Source: Deinandra increscens subsp. villosa
Lineage: Eukaryota; Streptophyta; Magnoliopsida; Asterales; Asteraceae
NCBI GenBank assembly: GCA_039602395.1
Contig: JBCNJP010000006.1
Coordinates: 46,586,325-46,650,324, forward strand
Direction: 5' to 3'
DNA length: 64,000 nt
Position 1 is the first letter of the stretch; each line of letters starts with the position of its first letter. Positions 11,321 to 23,193 of the stretch are shown piece by piece. Under the pieces are notes generated by a model. The model worked only from the letters and a program-made list of their open reading frames with translations. It was not told the origin of the DNA and made no database searches. Made by a program: the position numbers and the translations under genes.

Positions 11321-11340
11321 ACCACGGTGGGCGCCAAATT
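11321..11340 (-). other. Primer-binding site of Tat-B
   Basis: The minus strand reads ATTTGGCGCCCACCGTGGTG directly next to the LTR. The matching site in Tat-C is TTTGGCGCCCACCGTGGGG (29125-29143). Known Tat elements prime from tRNA-Arg or tRNA-Asp. I do not assign the tRNA without a search. Confidence 0.7.
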
Positions 11341-12125
11341 GTTTTGGTCAAAAATTATGTAACTAAAACAAGTAACAAAATTCGTCTGTGAGGTATGGTG
11401 TCCTGGATGTAAAGTTTTCGTAAATCAAGCTTGTTGTGAAAAATCCAAGGTTTAATGGAAATATATGAAAACATAAGCAACAACTTCCCTGAATGCAACT
11501 AAGGACAATGAGATTTGAAAGGGGGAAAAGCCCTTAATCCTTGAATGTCTTCAAGGATTGCCGGCATAAAAAACCCCTTCGGCAATGATAACACACGTTG
11601 CCTATTTATTGCTAAGTAATAAAGTGTCAATTACAAGTGTTTGCGGCTTGATTGCTATGTGGTAGTGTGATTACAAGTGATCGAGAGTGAGTAAAATAAA
11701 GCCTACGCCGCATTTAAATACATTTAAAATCCTAACTAATATTCCGAGATTTCAGGGATCTTCTTCCAATGACTCTTGACCGTTGCTTTGAGCGAGTTAG
11801 GCGGCGAGTCTTCATTCTACACGTGTTTCTCACTTTGACTGAGTCTCCTTGACCGTTATTTAACCTTCTGCACTTGGCTTATCAATCAAACAAAGTCAAG
11901 AACAAACTGTTACCGTCAATGCCCTAGCATGTTGGTTACTGTACATGTTGGGGTTAAACAATATAAATACGCAGTCCCTGGATGTACAACATCCTGGTGT
12001 ATAACGAACAATAATCTAGGGTACCGATCGACTATACTTACAGCCCATGGATGTCTGACATTCATGGGATTGAACCTGTTAAAGAACATTAGTAAAATTA
12101 TTAGTGCAAAATCCAGGGTACAACA
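11341..12125 (-). repeat. 5' LTR of Tat-B (785 bp)
   Basis: On the minus strand the LTR starts TGTTGTACCCTGG at 12125 and ends CCAAAACA at 11341. It shares with A and K the segment around the GCCGGCAT motif near 11560-11570 and the CCCTGG-rich U3. CTTAT at 12126-12130 is the expected target duplication of its insertion in G. Confidence 0.8.
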
Positions 12126-13628
12126 CTTATCACGACAAAGAACATTGTCATCTTGAAGCATAGAGATCTTATTCTGAAGTTTCTCAATAGTAGCCACCGA
12201 TTCAATCACAAGAGCATTAGCCTTTTCATACTTTTGTTGAACCGGATAACTCTTTCTAAACAAATTCTCATAATCTTGAGTAGCATCTAATGCTTCAGCT
12301 TTAGCTTTTTCACATGCTTCAGCCAATTGACTATTTTCTTTCAAAAGATCGTCATGAACATGGACCAATTCATAATATTTCTTCTGGAATTCTTCCAAAT
12401 CTTTCTTGAGGACTACAATTTCTCCAGACAATAATTCAGAATCTTCCACAAGAGTTGCATTCTTCTTTCCCAACTTTATACATGCAAGACATTTTGATTC
12501 TTCGACTTTAACTTCTTTGATCATAGATATTGTCGAATTGGAATCAGAATTAGTTAGAATACTATCATCATCATTATGACGAGCATTCAATGCAACAGTA
12601 AATGGAGCATGTTTCATTGTTGCTTCAGAATCTGCATTCCAGGAAAACTCATCTTGATGCCAAAACGTGTCTGTCAGTGTTTCGTCAAAAGAAACAGATT
12701 TCTTCTCAACCATGTGAACTTCATCTGGTGACAGAATAACCTAATGAGCATGTTGACCAGACTTCAACTTATTTTCAGTTGAACTTGGACATTCTCGTGC
12801 AAGATGTCCATATACAGAACACTTATAACATGTAACCTTTGACTTGTCCAGACCAATTTTCCCATCCTGATTCAATCTCTTCTTGCCAGTTCTATTGAAA
12901 AATTTCTTCATTCTCGAATTAACATAGTATATTGCCAGTTCAAATCCATTTCTTCCAAATGATCATAATCGATTTGATCATAATCTTCATTTGTCAATTT
13001 AGCATTACTCACAAAACAAGTGATAACCCCGAAATATGAAGATACCAATGCAGACATTAAAGCATTATAATCATCGGTAGTTTGAGCAGACAAAGCATTC
13101 TAAGTCTTAGAACTAGGAATAGAAACAGTACAACTAGTAGAATAACTAGGAGTTTCAGATTTACCTGCAATGAATGTTATAGGTGGTGCGGAACTAAGAA
13201 TATTAGATTTCACAATTTTGATTGTAGATACATTTTCACCATGATACACTGCTGGATTCTAGATTTGTGCAGAAGTGATTTATTCACCATCAATTCCATA
13301 TCCCGTGCTTGTAACCTTTGAATGAAATCGTTGTAACTCAAACCAGAATATTCTTTATCATGAGTTATCATCATCACATAATTTTCCCACTTTTCTGGTA
13401 ACGCTTCTAAAATCTTTTCTTTCAACTCAGCATCTTCCTTTGTAAGATTCACTATTTTCATTTCACTAATCAAATGTGAAAATCTTGCAATTAGATACGA
13501 AATTGATTCATCCTGATAATGTTTGAAACTGTCAAACTCTTTTCTCAAAACTTTTTGATGACTTTTCTTGTATTGGTCATTGCCCTCACATCTTTTCTGC
13601 AAAGCATTTCATAAGCTGTACGATGTAA
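12126..13628 (-). pseudogene. gag: Middle of the G gag: zinc knuckle and coiled coil
   Basis: The segment begins with a gag core (RCEGNDQYKKSHQKVLRKEF, LISEMKIVNL, ILEALPEKWENYV) that matches F. It includes an intact CCHC zinc knuckle, CYKCSVYGHLAREC (12830-12789), and then a long Glu/Lys/Leu-rich coiled coil (12713-12140). Several stops lie between these blocks. The remainder, including the second knuckle seen in D and F, is lost at the Tat-B insertion. Confidence 0.75.
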
Positions 13629-13633
13629 AGTTA

Positions 13634-15620
13634 TGTAAGGCCCCAATCCCATTTCACCAGGTTATACGCCATGTAAAATCAGAGTTAGAAAATTTCGTTT
13701 TATACTTAGACCATCATTCGGCACACAAGCCATATTTACAAAAGATCAAGCGTTTAACGCAGTTAACTACTTGTTAGTTTACTTGCTAACATTAACCATT
13801 ACAAGCATATAAGCTTAAATCCCAAAATACATGATGTTCGGTTCCAAAAGTCTTCGATTCGATCCCGACCCGTCTACGATTGATTACCTGCCAAAAACAC
13901 TAGTAACACATTAGTATTAATGGCATACAACAACAAACAACACGGCACAACACTAAAACACAAGAAACAAAACAAATTTCCCGGACAGCAGCTCCAAGCA
14001 TATCGCTTGGAGCTCCTGTAGTTCCAGGCGATACGCCTGGAACCCCTTTTCCAGGGCTCCAGGCCATTTTTCCCATACTTAGCCAATTTTCAGCATTTTT
14101 CACTCTTGTGCAAGTTCACAAATCCTAACTTCATTTTTAGTGCTGGAAACTCATCATAACCTATCTTTCATGGTTAAATTCATTTTCATAACAATCACGT
14201 ATTAATTACACGGATCAAATATAGTTGGCACCCAAACCGACCCGCTGACCCGTTAAGGCATTTATCACATTCCAGCCCCTATGGCACACTTCCACCTGCA
14301 ATATCTCATCATATTCATATCTTAGCACACACACAAGTTGTACCAAGCCGCTTAGACTTCTTGTTTGGGCAATTAGAGGTTTATAGACTCATTATTACTC
14401 GCCCTATCTCAACACTACCGCTCAACCCAAAAAGGGTCTTACATCACTGCTTTTCAGCTTAGTCATTTGCATACCAAAGTCCACACTTCTCATCAACATG
14501 TTTCTAGGCTCTTGGTGTTCACTAGATACTATGACATTTGCCATTGTCATCTAATGAATACTCAACATTTCACAACATAAGAATGCATATACATAACTAA
14601 CCGCTACGTGTTACCTTTAAGCTTTATTCTTGCCTTCACGTTGGTGACTTGTAGTTCCACTCGCTTCACCTATATTCATAACATTGTTTAGATTACCATT
14701 GTATATTCATGGATCACACAATTATCATACAAATCACCTAAACAACTCATGAAATCAGCACACACACAAATTCATTCTCATTCAAGCATTTCATCAAGCA
14801 CCTAGTGTGCATAGTAAGTATTTCCTACTATCAAGCACTCCATGGATCACCAATTGATCCTACATTTGATATCAAACACTTCTAATTCAGTTCCTATGCA
14901 TCATTTACACTTCCATCAAACTAACTAACTTCCTTAAGGTCAAATTAATCAAATTAATCCACCCAACCATTTCCCCATTCAAAATTTCGGATTCTAGGTG
15001 ATGGGTATGAACACCCATCATACAATCTACTAAACACACACAAAATTCAATCATGCAAAGGATAATTTAGCTTCATCTAAGCATGTAAACACATAACAAC
15101 ACAGAATTCGACCTCAATTTGGTCATTAGAAGAAACCTACAAAATCACCCACATCAAGTTTACTACTTACTTGCACCCACGATAGAAATTAAGAAGAGTA
15201 TGATGATTTAGAAGCCTCCCTCTTCCTAATTTCGGTTTCCCTTAGCAAGCCCTTCACAAATTCCCTTGGATTCAAAAAGATTGATGAACTAGGGCTCCTC
15301 CCCCCCCCCCTTCTCTCCCCTGGTTCACGATTTCTAAGTCTGGGGAGATCCCAGACTTGTTTTTCCCCTTTTTAAATTTTACAGCTATGGTCCCTCAATT
15401 TCATGTCTTTTATGCAATTTTGCCAAAAACTCTTATTTACCCAATTAACCCTTTAACTTTCTATTAGTTTTAGCATCTATTAACAAAGTTAACTTTTAAC
15501 TAGGAATCCCCCATTGAATAACCCGGCTAACCATCTAAACCCGCTTATTTCTCTAAAATCCACATGAATCATAATTAAAATTAAATACCCAATTATTTTA
15601 AAAAAACTCGAGATGTTACA
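13634..15620 (-). repeat. Solo LTR S1 (1987 bp), chromovirus-like
   Basis: The ends on the minus strand are TGTAACATCTCGAG and GGGGCCTTACA. The five bases on both sides are AGTTA (13629-13633 and 15621-15625), and the flanks join to a continuous G gag, so this is a clean solo LTR left by LTR-LTR recombination. No coding region is seen in its 2 kb; it has a C-run at 15300-15310 and two perfect hairpins at 13990-14043. Confidence 0.9.
13990..14043. repeat. Two adjacent perfect hairpins in solo LTR S1
   Basis: Arm AGCTCCAAGC pairs with GCTTGGAGCT around ATATC (13990-14014). Arm GTTCCAGGC pairs with GCCTGGAAC around GATAC (14021-14043). Both loops are five bases and the arms are 9-10 bp. Related copies lie in the LTRs of element L (35829-35880, 46883-46936). 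Confidence 0.8.
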
Positions 15621-15625
15621 AGTTA

Positions 15626-15975
15626 GCAGAAAATTGATGTAACAATTCTTTTGGCGATGCCATTGTCAAAGTACCATACGCCTTCTTTTCAGCTTGATAT
15701 GCTTTCTTTTGGTCATTATTGAATTTTATTTGAAGAATCGGTTCACCAGACGCATCTTTGGGATAAACATATGGTTCATGCTATGACAACCACATATCAA
15801 TATCATTTGTGTTAACATGTGCTTCAAATCGTGTAGCCCAACTATGATAATCTTCCAATCGCAATAATTTGGGAACTTTCTGACTTGTTCCAATTTCATT
15901 ATCATAGTTAAGCATGGTTTGCATTGTAGCTTGCATTGAATTTTGAATTGCAGCAAACGCTTGAAAATCAGACAT
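15626..15975 (-). pseudogene. gag: N-terminus of the G gag
   Basis: ATG at 15975 opens a frame with QAFAAIQNSMQATMQTML, NYDNEIGTSQKVPKLL and EDYHSWATRFEAHVNTNDID, ending at a TGA near 15781. After the stop the reading continues as KDASGEPILQIKFNND and a conserved LLHQFS until the S1 insertion. The same N-terminus opens the F gag at 60465, which supports the start. Confidence 0.75.
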
Positions 15976-16489
15976 TTTGAAAAATTATGTCACTGTTCAC
16001 CCCGAACCTGTCCTGAACCTACACTGTTTCGCCGAACTTCGTCCGAACCCTGTCCGAACTGAAACAAAAATGCCGAACATGAGCTTCGGAAAAAACAAAC
16101 CTTCGTCGAACCTTCGCCGAACTATGTACGAACCCTAACTTCGGAAACAACGAACGTCAGCCAAACCTTATCCGAACCTCAACTTCGTAAGCAAACTGTC
16201 CGAACCCTATTCGAACCTGGAGTTCGGAGCGGTTACAATTCAGTTACGCCAAACCTCATACGAACTCAAACACTCTCGACTCAATTTTTATGATTTTCAT
16301 TGTTTTTGGACGATTTTTTTTAATAGGAACTCAGATAGAATCCATAGAAATGATTTAGAAGAAGATATTTCAGGAAAAATACACTCGAGATGATCAAATG
16401 AACTCACAAACGTGAAAATTTTTCAAAAACCCCACCTTTTGACTCAACTCCGAAAAACAGTGATTTCCGCTCAGTAGAAAGAACCAAAT
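15976..16489 (-). other. Leader of G rich in the CCGAAC motif
   Basis: Between the primer site and the gag ATG, the part at 15990-16270 holds many copies of CGAAC, often as CCGAAC (GTTCGG in the sense strand). The leader of F has the same feature (60480-60790). No open frame is seen. Confidence 0.6.
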
Positions 16490-16503
16490 GCTCTGATACC
16501 ACT

Positions 16504-16832
16504 TGAAAATGCGTGAGCGTATGATCATCTACTCAATCGTACCGAAATCAATGTAAAACGAGAATGAACACAGGATGTAAATACAAATGGAGCTTGTATT
16601 AGACCACAGAGAGTTTACACAGAAAGACACATAGAAGATTTTACAAGAACTCCTAAACAATAGACAAGACAACTATTAATAGTGCAAAAACCCGATGGAC
16701 CAAACCTCAGGTTCGGACCAGGTTCGCCGGTGTCCGAACTTGGAGTTCGCATAAGGTTCGGCCAGAACTAATCTTACACATCTTGTCTTGTACTCGATAC
16801 TTCACATGACGATCAGGAATCTAGTATTAACA
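16504..16832 (-). repeat. 5' LTR of copia-like element G (329 bp)
   Basis: The plus strand begins TGAAAATGCGTGAGCG and ends TATTAACA, so the sense LTR is TGTTAATA...GCATTTTCA. The adjacent GCTCTGATACCA (16490-16501) is the complement of the initiator tRNA-Met primer site. The U3 part carries the CCGAACCTGAGGTT-type palindromes seen in D and F. Confidence 0.8.
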
Positions 16833-18117
16833 CTTAAACCTAATATGAGTTTTTCTAGATGAGAGTACATGGATTCAGCGTCAAGTAGACTTTTACTTAC
16901 ATAGTATACTGGGTGTTGCTGACCTTCTGAATCCTTGGTCAGCACTACGCGTACTGTGCTTTTCGAAACTGAGAGGTATAAGGACAGTGGTTCTCCCTCT
17001 TCTGGCTTCATTAGGAGTGGTGCCGAGGATAGATATATTTTAAGATCTTGGAAGGCCTTCTCATTCTGGGTCGTCCATTCAAATTTCTTATTCTTTCTCA
17101 GGATGTCGTAGAATTCACGGCATCTTTCTAAGGATTTCGAGATGAATATGTTTAAAGCCACTACCCTACCTGTTAACCTTTGGACATCCTTTGTTGATTA
17201 TGGTGATTTCAGTTTTATTATTGCTCGTATCTGCTCAGGACAGGCTTCAATTCCCCTTTTGGTCACCATGTAACCCAGGAATTTGCCGACACCCACTCCA
17301 AAATGGCACTTCTCAGGATTAAGCTTCATGTTATGTGTTTCCAAGATGTCAAAGGATTCTTTTACATCCTAGACATGGTTGTTGGTTTTCATGGATTTGA
17401 GCACCATATCATCGATGTATACGTCTATGGTGTCCCCCAGTTTCTATTTGAACAGCATGTTCACTAACTCTGGTAGGCTGCACTTGCATTTTTTAGTCCA
17501 AAAGGCATAACAATATAGCAATATATACCTGTAGGGGTGATGAATGCAGTATCCTCTTGGTCATCAGGCTCCATTTGGATTTGTTGAAATCCTGAGGTTG
17601 AATCCATGAATGTCAACATTTCGTATCCTATTGTAGCATCTACCATTGAGTCTATATGCGGTAAGGGAAAAGGATCCTTAGGGAATGCTAGGTTAAGAAC
17701 AGTGTAGTCCACACAGACCCTCCATTTGCCATTGTTCTTCTGCACCACTACCACATTCGCAAGGCATCTTGGGAACTTTACTTCCCTTATCATTCCGTTT
17801 TTTGAGTAGGTGATCCACCTCTTCTTGGATTACTATATTCGTTTCCGAGGCATATTTCCTTCTCTTTTGGTGTATTGGCCTGAAAGAAGAATCAATTCCA
17901 AGTTTATGTGTAATAACAGTTTTAGAAATACATGTCATGTCTTCGTGGCTCCAAGAAAATGTTGACATTTTGGATCTAAGGAATTCTACTATCTCCTTTC
18001 TGACTGATCCAGGGATATGGGTGCCTATTAGCACTTTTTCCCAGGATGCAAGGGGTCGAGCACTACTCCTTTGACATCTTGCTCCCTTGCTTTGAGGGTA
18101 TCCCTGGATTTCTTCTG
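16833..18117 (-). pseudogene. pol: RT and RNase H of Tat-E
   Basis: Recognisable blocks are QKKSRDTLK after the conserved stop, GTHIPGSVRKE, HQKRRKYAS, IREVKFPRCLANVVVV, VCVDYTVLNLAFPKDPFPL, VMPFGLKNAS, a YIDDMV site near 17430-17410, NPEKCHFGVG, and the RNase H part with LSLYLSVSKS and YYVSKSLLDAES. Frame changes and stops occur near 17800, 17464 and 17200. The domain ends at SHLEKLIL because G was inserted. Confidence 0.85.
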
Positions 18118-19859
18118 TAATTGTTATCCTTGGTGATTTTTTCTAACATTTTCATGGATGACGTGTAGCAATCCTTGGCTTCCTGTTGGTCTCTACGGAT
18201 GGTGACTACCCCCTAGGGTGTTAGTACTTTTACACACTAGTGGTATGTCGATGGGATGACTTTCATGTCATGGATCCAGGGCCTACCCAGAATGATATTG
18301 TACCCTGATGGTGCATCCATGACACAGAAGCGTTGCATTGAGTTTACACCTTCCACATATACTGGGAGCCTAACTTCTCCTAGGGTGTTCTTGGTCTCTC
18401 CGCTGAAACCTACGAGCACTGTGGATTTGGCTATTATCTCCTCATGAGGTATCCCCATTTTGGTCAAGGCTTCTAGTTGAAGAATGTTAACTAAGCTGCC
18501 TCCATCGATTAGGATCCTCTAGACGAAGTGATTGGCGATATAGAGTGTGATTACCAACCCATCATGGTGAGGGTCTAGGACGTCGCATCTGTCGTCTTCT
18601 CCAAAGGTCACATCCTTCACATCCGATTGAATTGATGATTTGGATGGTCTTTTTGGCATATCTGACTTGGTTTCCCTTGCATGTCTCTTAGCTGCAGAAT
18701 AAGAAGTGCCACAAATGTCAGAATCACCAGAAATAAAGTGTATTACCTTAGCATCCGGAGATGGAGATGCGGCTCGTTCAGGATGTCCCCTTGGCCCTGG
18801 ATTTCGCGTTCTGATCGGCTCTTTTGGATTTGTCTCATCTTCTTCCTATGAGCTCTTTCATGTAACCCTTACTCAACAAATAACTGATTTCTTTTCGCAT
18901 GGCTATGCAATCCTCGGTCAAGTGACCCAAGTCTTCGTGGTCAGCACACCATTTAGACTTTTCCTTCCAGGATGTGGATTCGTCAGTTTTCCTGGGCCAC
19001 CTAGCTTTGTCTCCCACATCCTGCATGACATTTATGACACCTGCAATGTCAGTGCTAAAACAAATACAGTAAAAGTAGGATATTCTTCTTCCTCTTCTTC
19101 ACCCTGGTCAACCCTATTGACCCGAGAATTATCGGATCTAGAATAAGGCTTGAGCCTTTGAAACCTAGGATGTGTCGAGTCTGATTTCCTGTTGGAGTTT
19201 CCGTATCATGGGTAGGCTTCAATTTTCTCTTGGATTTTCATATCCTCTTCAAGTCTGATAAAGTGTAGTGCCCTGTGCCTTAATTCATCGTCTCTGGCAA
19301 GGGTTCATCACCAGATTTTGGTAGAATGGAGAGTCCTTCTTTAGGCCCATCTTGAATGCTTGGACTGCAGTGGCCATATCCATATTGGGGATATCCAGGG
19401 CTTCCCTGCCAAATCTGTTTACATAGCTTCTGAGAGACTCAGTTGCATCCTGGGTTACCCTGTATAGATCGCTCGTCAGTTTCTCAAAAATGGGACTACA
19501 AGAAAATTGGTTGTGTAGTAAGGTGGGACGCTGAGGAGCCATTTCAGGGCTGATCTAGTTAGTGTGGATCCGAACCCTTTACACATGCGTGCTTCTTTAA
19601 TTTCAGGAGGCATGTAGATAACCTCCATTCTTTCTTGTATTGTGCCACATGCTCCTTAGGGTCCGTTGTACCGTCATAGATTTTCATGTTGGGAGTTTGG
19701 AATCTTTTTGAATCTCCACGTCACATATGGAAGCTGCAAACCGAGAAAGCTTGTGGCTTGAGGGTGTTACCTCCGGAATCGGTTGTACCACTTCAGGCAC
19801 ACTCAAAATCATCTCTTTAAGCTTTTGAAGTTCCCTAGCCACTACTGGGCTAATATCTG
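18118..19859 (-). pseudogene. gag-pro: gag and protease of Tat-E
   Basis: The gag core (REALDIPNMDMATAVQAFKM), the CADHEDLGHLTEDC knuckle-like motif (near 19000) and the protease side (DGGS near 18506-18495, STVLVGFSGETKNTLGE) are present. A TAG lies just before RILIDGG (near 18520). The region ends with a one-base deletion followed by TAA CAA TTA (18126-18118), aligned with the stop in A and B. Upstream gag and the primer site are beyond the Tat-K insertion. Confidence 0.8.
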
Positions 19860-20664
19860 TGTTTTAGCTAAACATTATAAAGCTAAATTCAGTAACCAAC
19901 TTCGTTTGTGAGGTAAGGTGCCCTGGATGTTCAGATTATGAAATTAAATTTACTTGTCAAAATTCAAGGTTTGAATAGGCTAATTGGAAACACAAATAGT
20001 AACTTCCCTGGATGCAACTAATAACACCGAGATTTGTAAAGGGGAAAAGCCCTTAACCCCTGGATGTCTCCAAAGGCCGCCGGCATAAAAAACCCCTTGG
20101 CAACGATAACACACGTTACCCGTTTATTTCCACGTAAAATAATTGGAGTATAATTGTTTGCGGCTTGCTTGCTAAGTGGTAGTGTGAGTACAAGTGACCG
20201 AGAGTGTGTAAAATGAAACATATGCCGCGTTAAATACATAGATGTGCCTAACTAATCTTCCGAGATTCTAGGGATCTCCCTTCCAACGACTTATGGCCGT
20301 TATTTGACCGAGTTTGGTGGTGGGTCTCCGTTTACACACGTGCTTCTGACTTTGACTGAGTCTACATGACCGTTATCCATCCTCTCGTTCATCCTGGCTC
20401 GATCACATAGAGTCAAAGAATAAGATTAGGCATGCCGCCCTAGCATGCAGGGTATCCGTGCATGCAGGGATCAGGTAGATAAAACAGATAAATTCAGAGT
20501 ACATTACATCCTGGGATAGTAATCATATAAGTGGTATCATGAACATAAACAAAAATCCAAGGTACCAATAAGTCAAATATACAGGCCCTGGATGTCTGTT
20601 ATTCAGGACTCTTAAACTGTCAAAGAACATTAGTTAAATTTAGTGCGAAATCCAGGGTATAACA
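19860..20664 (-). repeat. 3' LTR of Tat-K (805 bp)
   Basis: The sense ends are TGTTATACCCTGG and GCTAAAACA. The LTR shares the GCCGGCATAAAAAACCCC segment (reverse sense) with B near 20080 and has the same layout as the LTR of A. Confidence 0.8.
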
Positions 20665-20824
20665 ATTGCCCCCAAATTCGCAGCTAGTGGATAATAATTC
20701 ATAGCTGTGATTTTTTTTGAATTTTTGATGACTCATCCAAGCTACTTCGATACTGTCCGCTCATTTAGGCGTAGATGCCCCACGATCATTACACACGTCT
20801 TTTCACCATTGTAACTTCTACCCA

Positions 20825-20831
20825 TTAAATA
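20825..20831 (+). promoter_or_regulatory. TATA-like box of the Tat-K antisense gene
   Basis: TTAAATA lies 101 bp upstream of the codon that replaces the start of the antisense gene, matching the position of the same heptamer in A and C. Confidence 0.4.
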
Positions 20832-20931
20832 CCCCTCTCTCTCAATCGGTTTTACCCACTTCCTTTAGAGAGAAAAGCGATCATCGTCTCCACCATTCCA
20901 ACTGCATTCTCCGATCAGGTATACCTTTCCT

Positions 20932-22029
20932 TCTACCAAAAAACGTATTCGTTCGGAGTCTGAGGCTATTCCCACGGGGATCGAGGATTTCCTGGACCAA
21001 AAATACCTTCAAAGCCCTGAGATGGAGACATACAGCTTCAATAAAGCCGACATTGTCGCCCTTAATGCTTTTGGGCTGCTACCTGGTTCAGCCGATATCC
21101 GACCGTTCGACCCTAGGTTGAGACCGGATTTTGCGCCCCACACGTGTGTTTGTTTTCCTGCATCCCCTTTCAGTATTGGACTCTCTTATCCCTTTTCCGG
21201 CCTAGTCGCCGAGTTCTTTGGAGCCTCCGGTCTTTCTTATGCCTAAACCCTTCCCATGGTTTGGCGCATCCTGGGTACTCTCGACCGTCTAAACCACTCA
21301 TTTCAACCCCTAATTGGTTTACCTGATTAGCTTAGGTCTATGAGATGAAATCCGATGGCTCAAATTGTTTCTTGTTCAAATCCCTCACCAAAGACCTGCA
21401 GCTGATAACTGGTGCCACTCAACGAGAAGAATGGAGAGGCCGATTCTTCTTCGCAAAGCGATCGAGTATCCCAGGGGGTCATCGGCTTCCTCATAGATGG
21501 ATTGTTAAGGGTAGGAAGACCTGTCATAGAATTTTAGGGTTAAAATGTGTATTTATTAAATTGCTGACCTTGGATGTTAAGCGTAGGAAGACCTGTCATA
21601 GAATTTTAGGGTTAAAATCTGTGCAGTGCCTAGTCTGCTGGAAATTGGTCCTCAAGAGCAGAAGCCTGAAGTTAATATGGAGAAGTTTCTGAGCATCCCT
21701 GAGTCCGAGCGTTCATTCCGTTTTGACGAGATTTCCGCTGCTTCTTACCAGACTCTCAGCATATCAAGCTGTAAGTACCCCTGGATTTCACTTATTTGTT
21801 TCCTGTAAATATCCATTGTCTGACATTCAGGGATTCTTTCTCAGCCGCTGCCCCCAAATTCGACCTCGATGACATGGATGCTGTCTTGAGCTTCGGAGCC
21901 GGTACTAAGGATGACATACTGGTCCTTGGATCCGTGAAGACCGAACCTACGCCCCTCACCAGGATTCCTCCATCCAGGGCCTCCGGGACCAAGAGAAAGA
22001 CCCAAGGGTCAAGTGCTGCTGTTACCACC
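20932..22029 (+). pseudogene. Antisense gene of Tat-K, cut by element H
   Basis: This is homologous to the antisense genes of A and C, here on the plus strand. The aligned start codon is TCT instead of ATG. Exon 1 has PTGIEDFLDQ, TCVCFPASPFSIGLSYPF, VWRILGTLDRLN and WRGRFFFAKRS, but with a TAA at 21244-21246, a TAG near 21328 and a frame change near 21340. Intron 1 (about 21512-21627) contains a direct duplication that includes its GTAGGAAG donor-like sequence. Exon 2 (about 21628-21769) and exon 3 (about 21842-22029) follow with GTAAGT donor and CAG acceptor. Exon 3 has the DDMDAVLSFGAG and GTKRKTQ blocks and stops at the H insertion. Confidence 0.8.
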
Positions 22030-22370
22030 TGAAAATGCGTGAGCATCGGATCGTCTACTCAATCTAGCTATTTGGACATCGAAACGTAATTAACCGATTG
22101 TTTTATTGATCACAAATGAACAATTACAATCAGAGAACACTTAGAAACTGACACATAGAATCACTCTCAGAAACACACACTTAAGAGAATTTCACACGCT
22201 TAGAACTACTGATTACAAAGTCCAAACTTCTATATATAGTCGACTGGCGTCCGAACCTCAGGTTCGGCCAGTCTGAACTCCTGGTTCGGACCAGGTTCGG
22301 CCAGCAGTCACTTGGCTTGAACTTGTTCGTTGCTTGATACTTCACACGACACACATATCAGGTATCAACA
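22030..22370 (-). repeat. 3' LTR of element H (341 bp)
   Basis: The plus-strand ends are TGAAAATGCGTGAGC and GTATCAACA. The next bases AACTCCCCCTCG are the complement of the polypurine tract. The LTR contains CCGAACCTCAGGTTCGG. Confidence 0.8.
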
Positions 22371-23193
22371 AACTCCCCCTCGTCGTGTGCAGGATCTTTC
22401 AACATCATCAACTCTGTATCTTCAATCAAGCTCCCCTTCAAGTGCAGAATACGTTCATCCAATGAAATGAATCTTCGAACAAACTCCTCCTCAACTCAAG
22501 CGTAGCTTGATCTTGAATACTTGACAAAGGTTAGAGTATCTCTAGTCTTTTATCAACAACTTCAGAAGACTTGAAGTGATGAAATCTTACACTTTAGCAA
22601 CCTGCTCTAACATTTAAATAATTTTGGCGCAAAACGTCTCTTTGAGACTTCAAGAAACATTTTTGAAATTTGAAATTGTATCACGTGTTGATCAGATCGA
22701 AAATAAAGCAGAAATAAAATCTTTTTGGCTTTTAGAAAGTTTAAATCAAAACAACCTAAAATCTTTTTGATTTTTCAAAGTTTATGCTAAAACACACCGA
22801 AAATCTTTTTGTTCTTTTCTGATATGAAATGAAATCACAATACAGAATCAAACACTATTTTTGGTATGAGAAAGATCACTATATGGGATCATATTGATCA
22901 TAACACACTGAACTACACTTCAATTTCAACTAATTAAAACACATAAGTCATGTTAATTGTCGGTATAATTTGTCCATCTTAAACTAAGGCAGAATCATAC
23001 TCATAACATCTGGATATCTTAAGATATTGATTAGATTTGCTTTGACCAGTGTACCTCATACTATCAGACATAATCAGACATTTTCTGTTTTTCTTTCTTT
23101 TTCTTTTTGTGTGATAGCACTTGTGATTTTACACAACGCATAATATTTTTCATGATATTGTCAAATGTATTCCATGCAAAAAGAAATAAGAAC

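Larger units (their letters stand above)
8116..12125 (-). mobile_element. Tat-lineage Ty3/gypsy retrotransposon B, split by element A
   Basis: On the minus strand the element reads LTR, primer site, gag, protease and the start of RT, ending inside RT at 8116 where the LTR of A begins. The rest of pol would lie left of A, outside the window. The LTR end at 12125 sits inside the gag region of copia-like element G, so B was inserted in G. Confidence 0.85.
12126..16832 (-). mobile_element. Copia-like gag-only element G, interrupted by solo LTR S1
   Basis: On the minus strand G has a 329-bp LTR (16832-16504), an initiator tRNA-Met primer site (16501-16490), a long leader rich in CCGAAC and a gag start at 15975. 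The gag continues after the S1 insertion and is cut at 12126 by Tat-B. LTR, leader and gag resemble element F. The right LTR abuts the RNase H of Tat-E, so G was inserted in E; CTTAA (16833-16837) is the expected duplication. Confidence 0.8.
16833..19859 (-). mobile_element. Tat-lineage Ty3/gypsy retrotransposon E (internal part only)
   Basis: The minus strand reads gag core, protease, RT and RNase H, then stops at the LTR of G (16832). On the other side, the Tat-K LTR begins at 19860 inside the gag. E therefore has no LTR of its own in the window and is the oldest layer of this nest. Confidence 0.8.
19860..22029 (-). mobile_element. Tat-lineage Ty3/gypsy retrotransposon K (3' part)
   Basis: Going leftwards, the minus strand has the antisense gene region, a polypurine tract (20681-20665) and a 3' LTR (20664-19860). 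The LTR end joins the gag of E directly, with ATCTG (19855-19859) as the expected target duplication. On the right, K is cut in exon 3 of its antisense gene by the LTR of element H at 22030. Confidence 0.8.
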
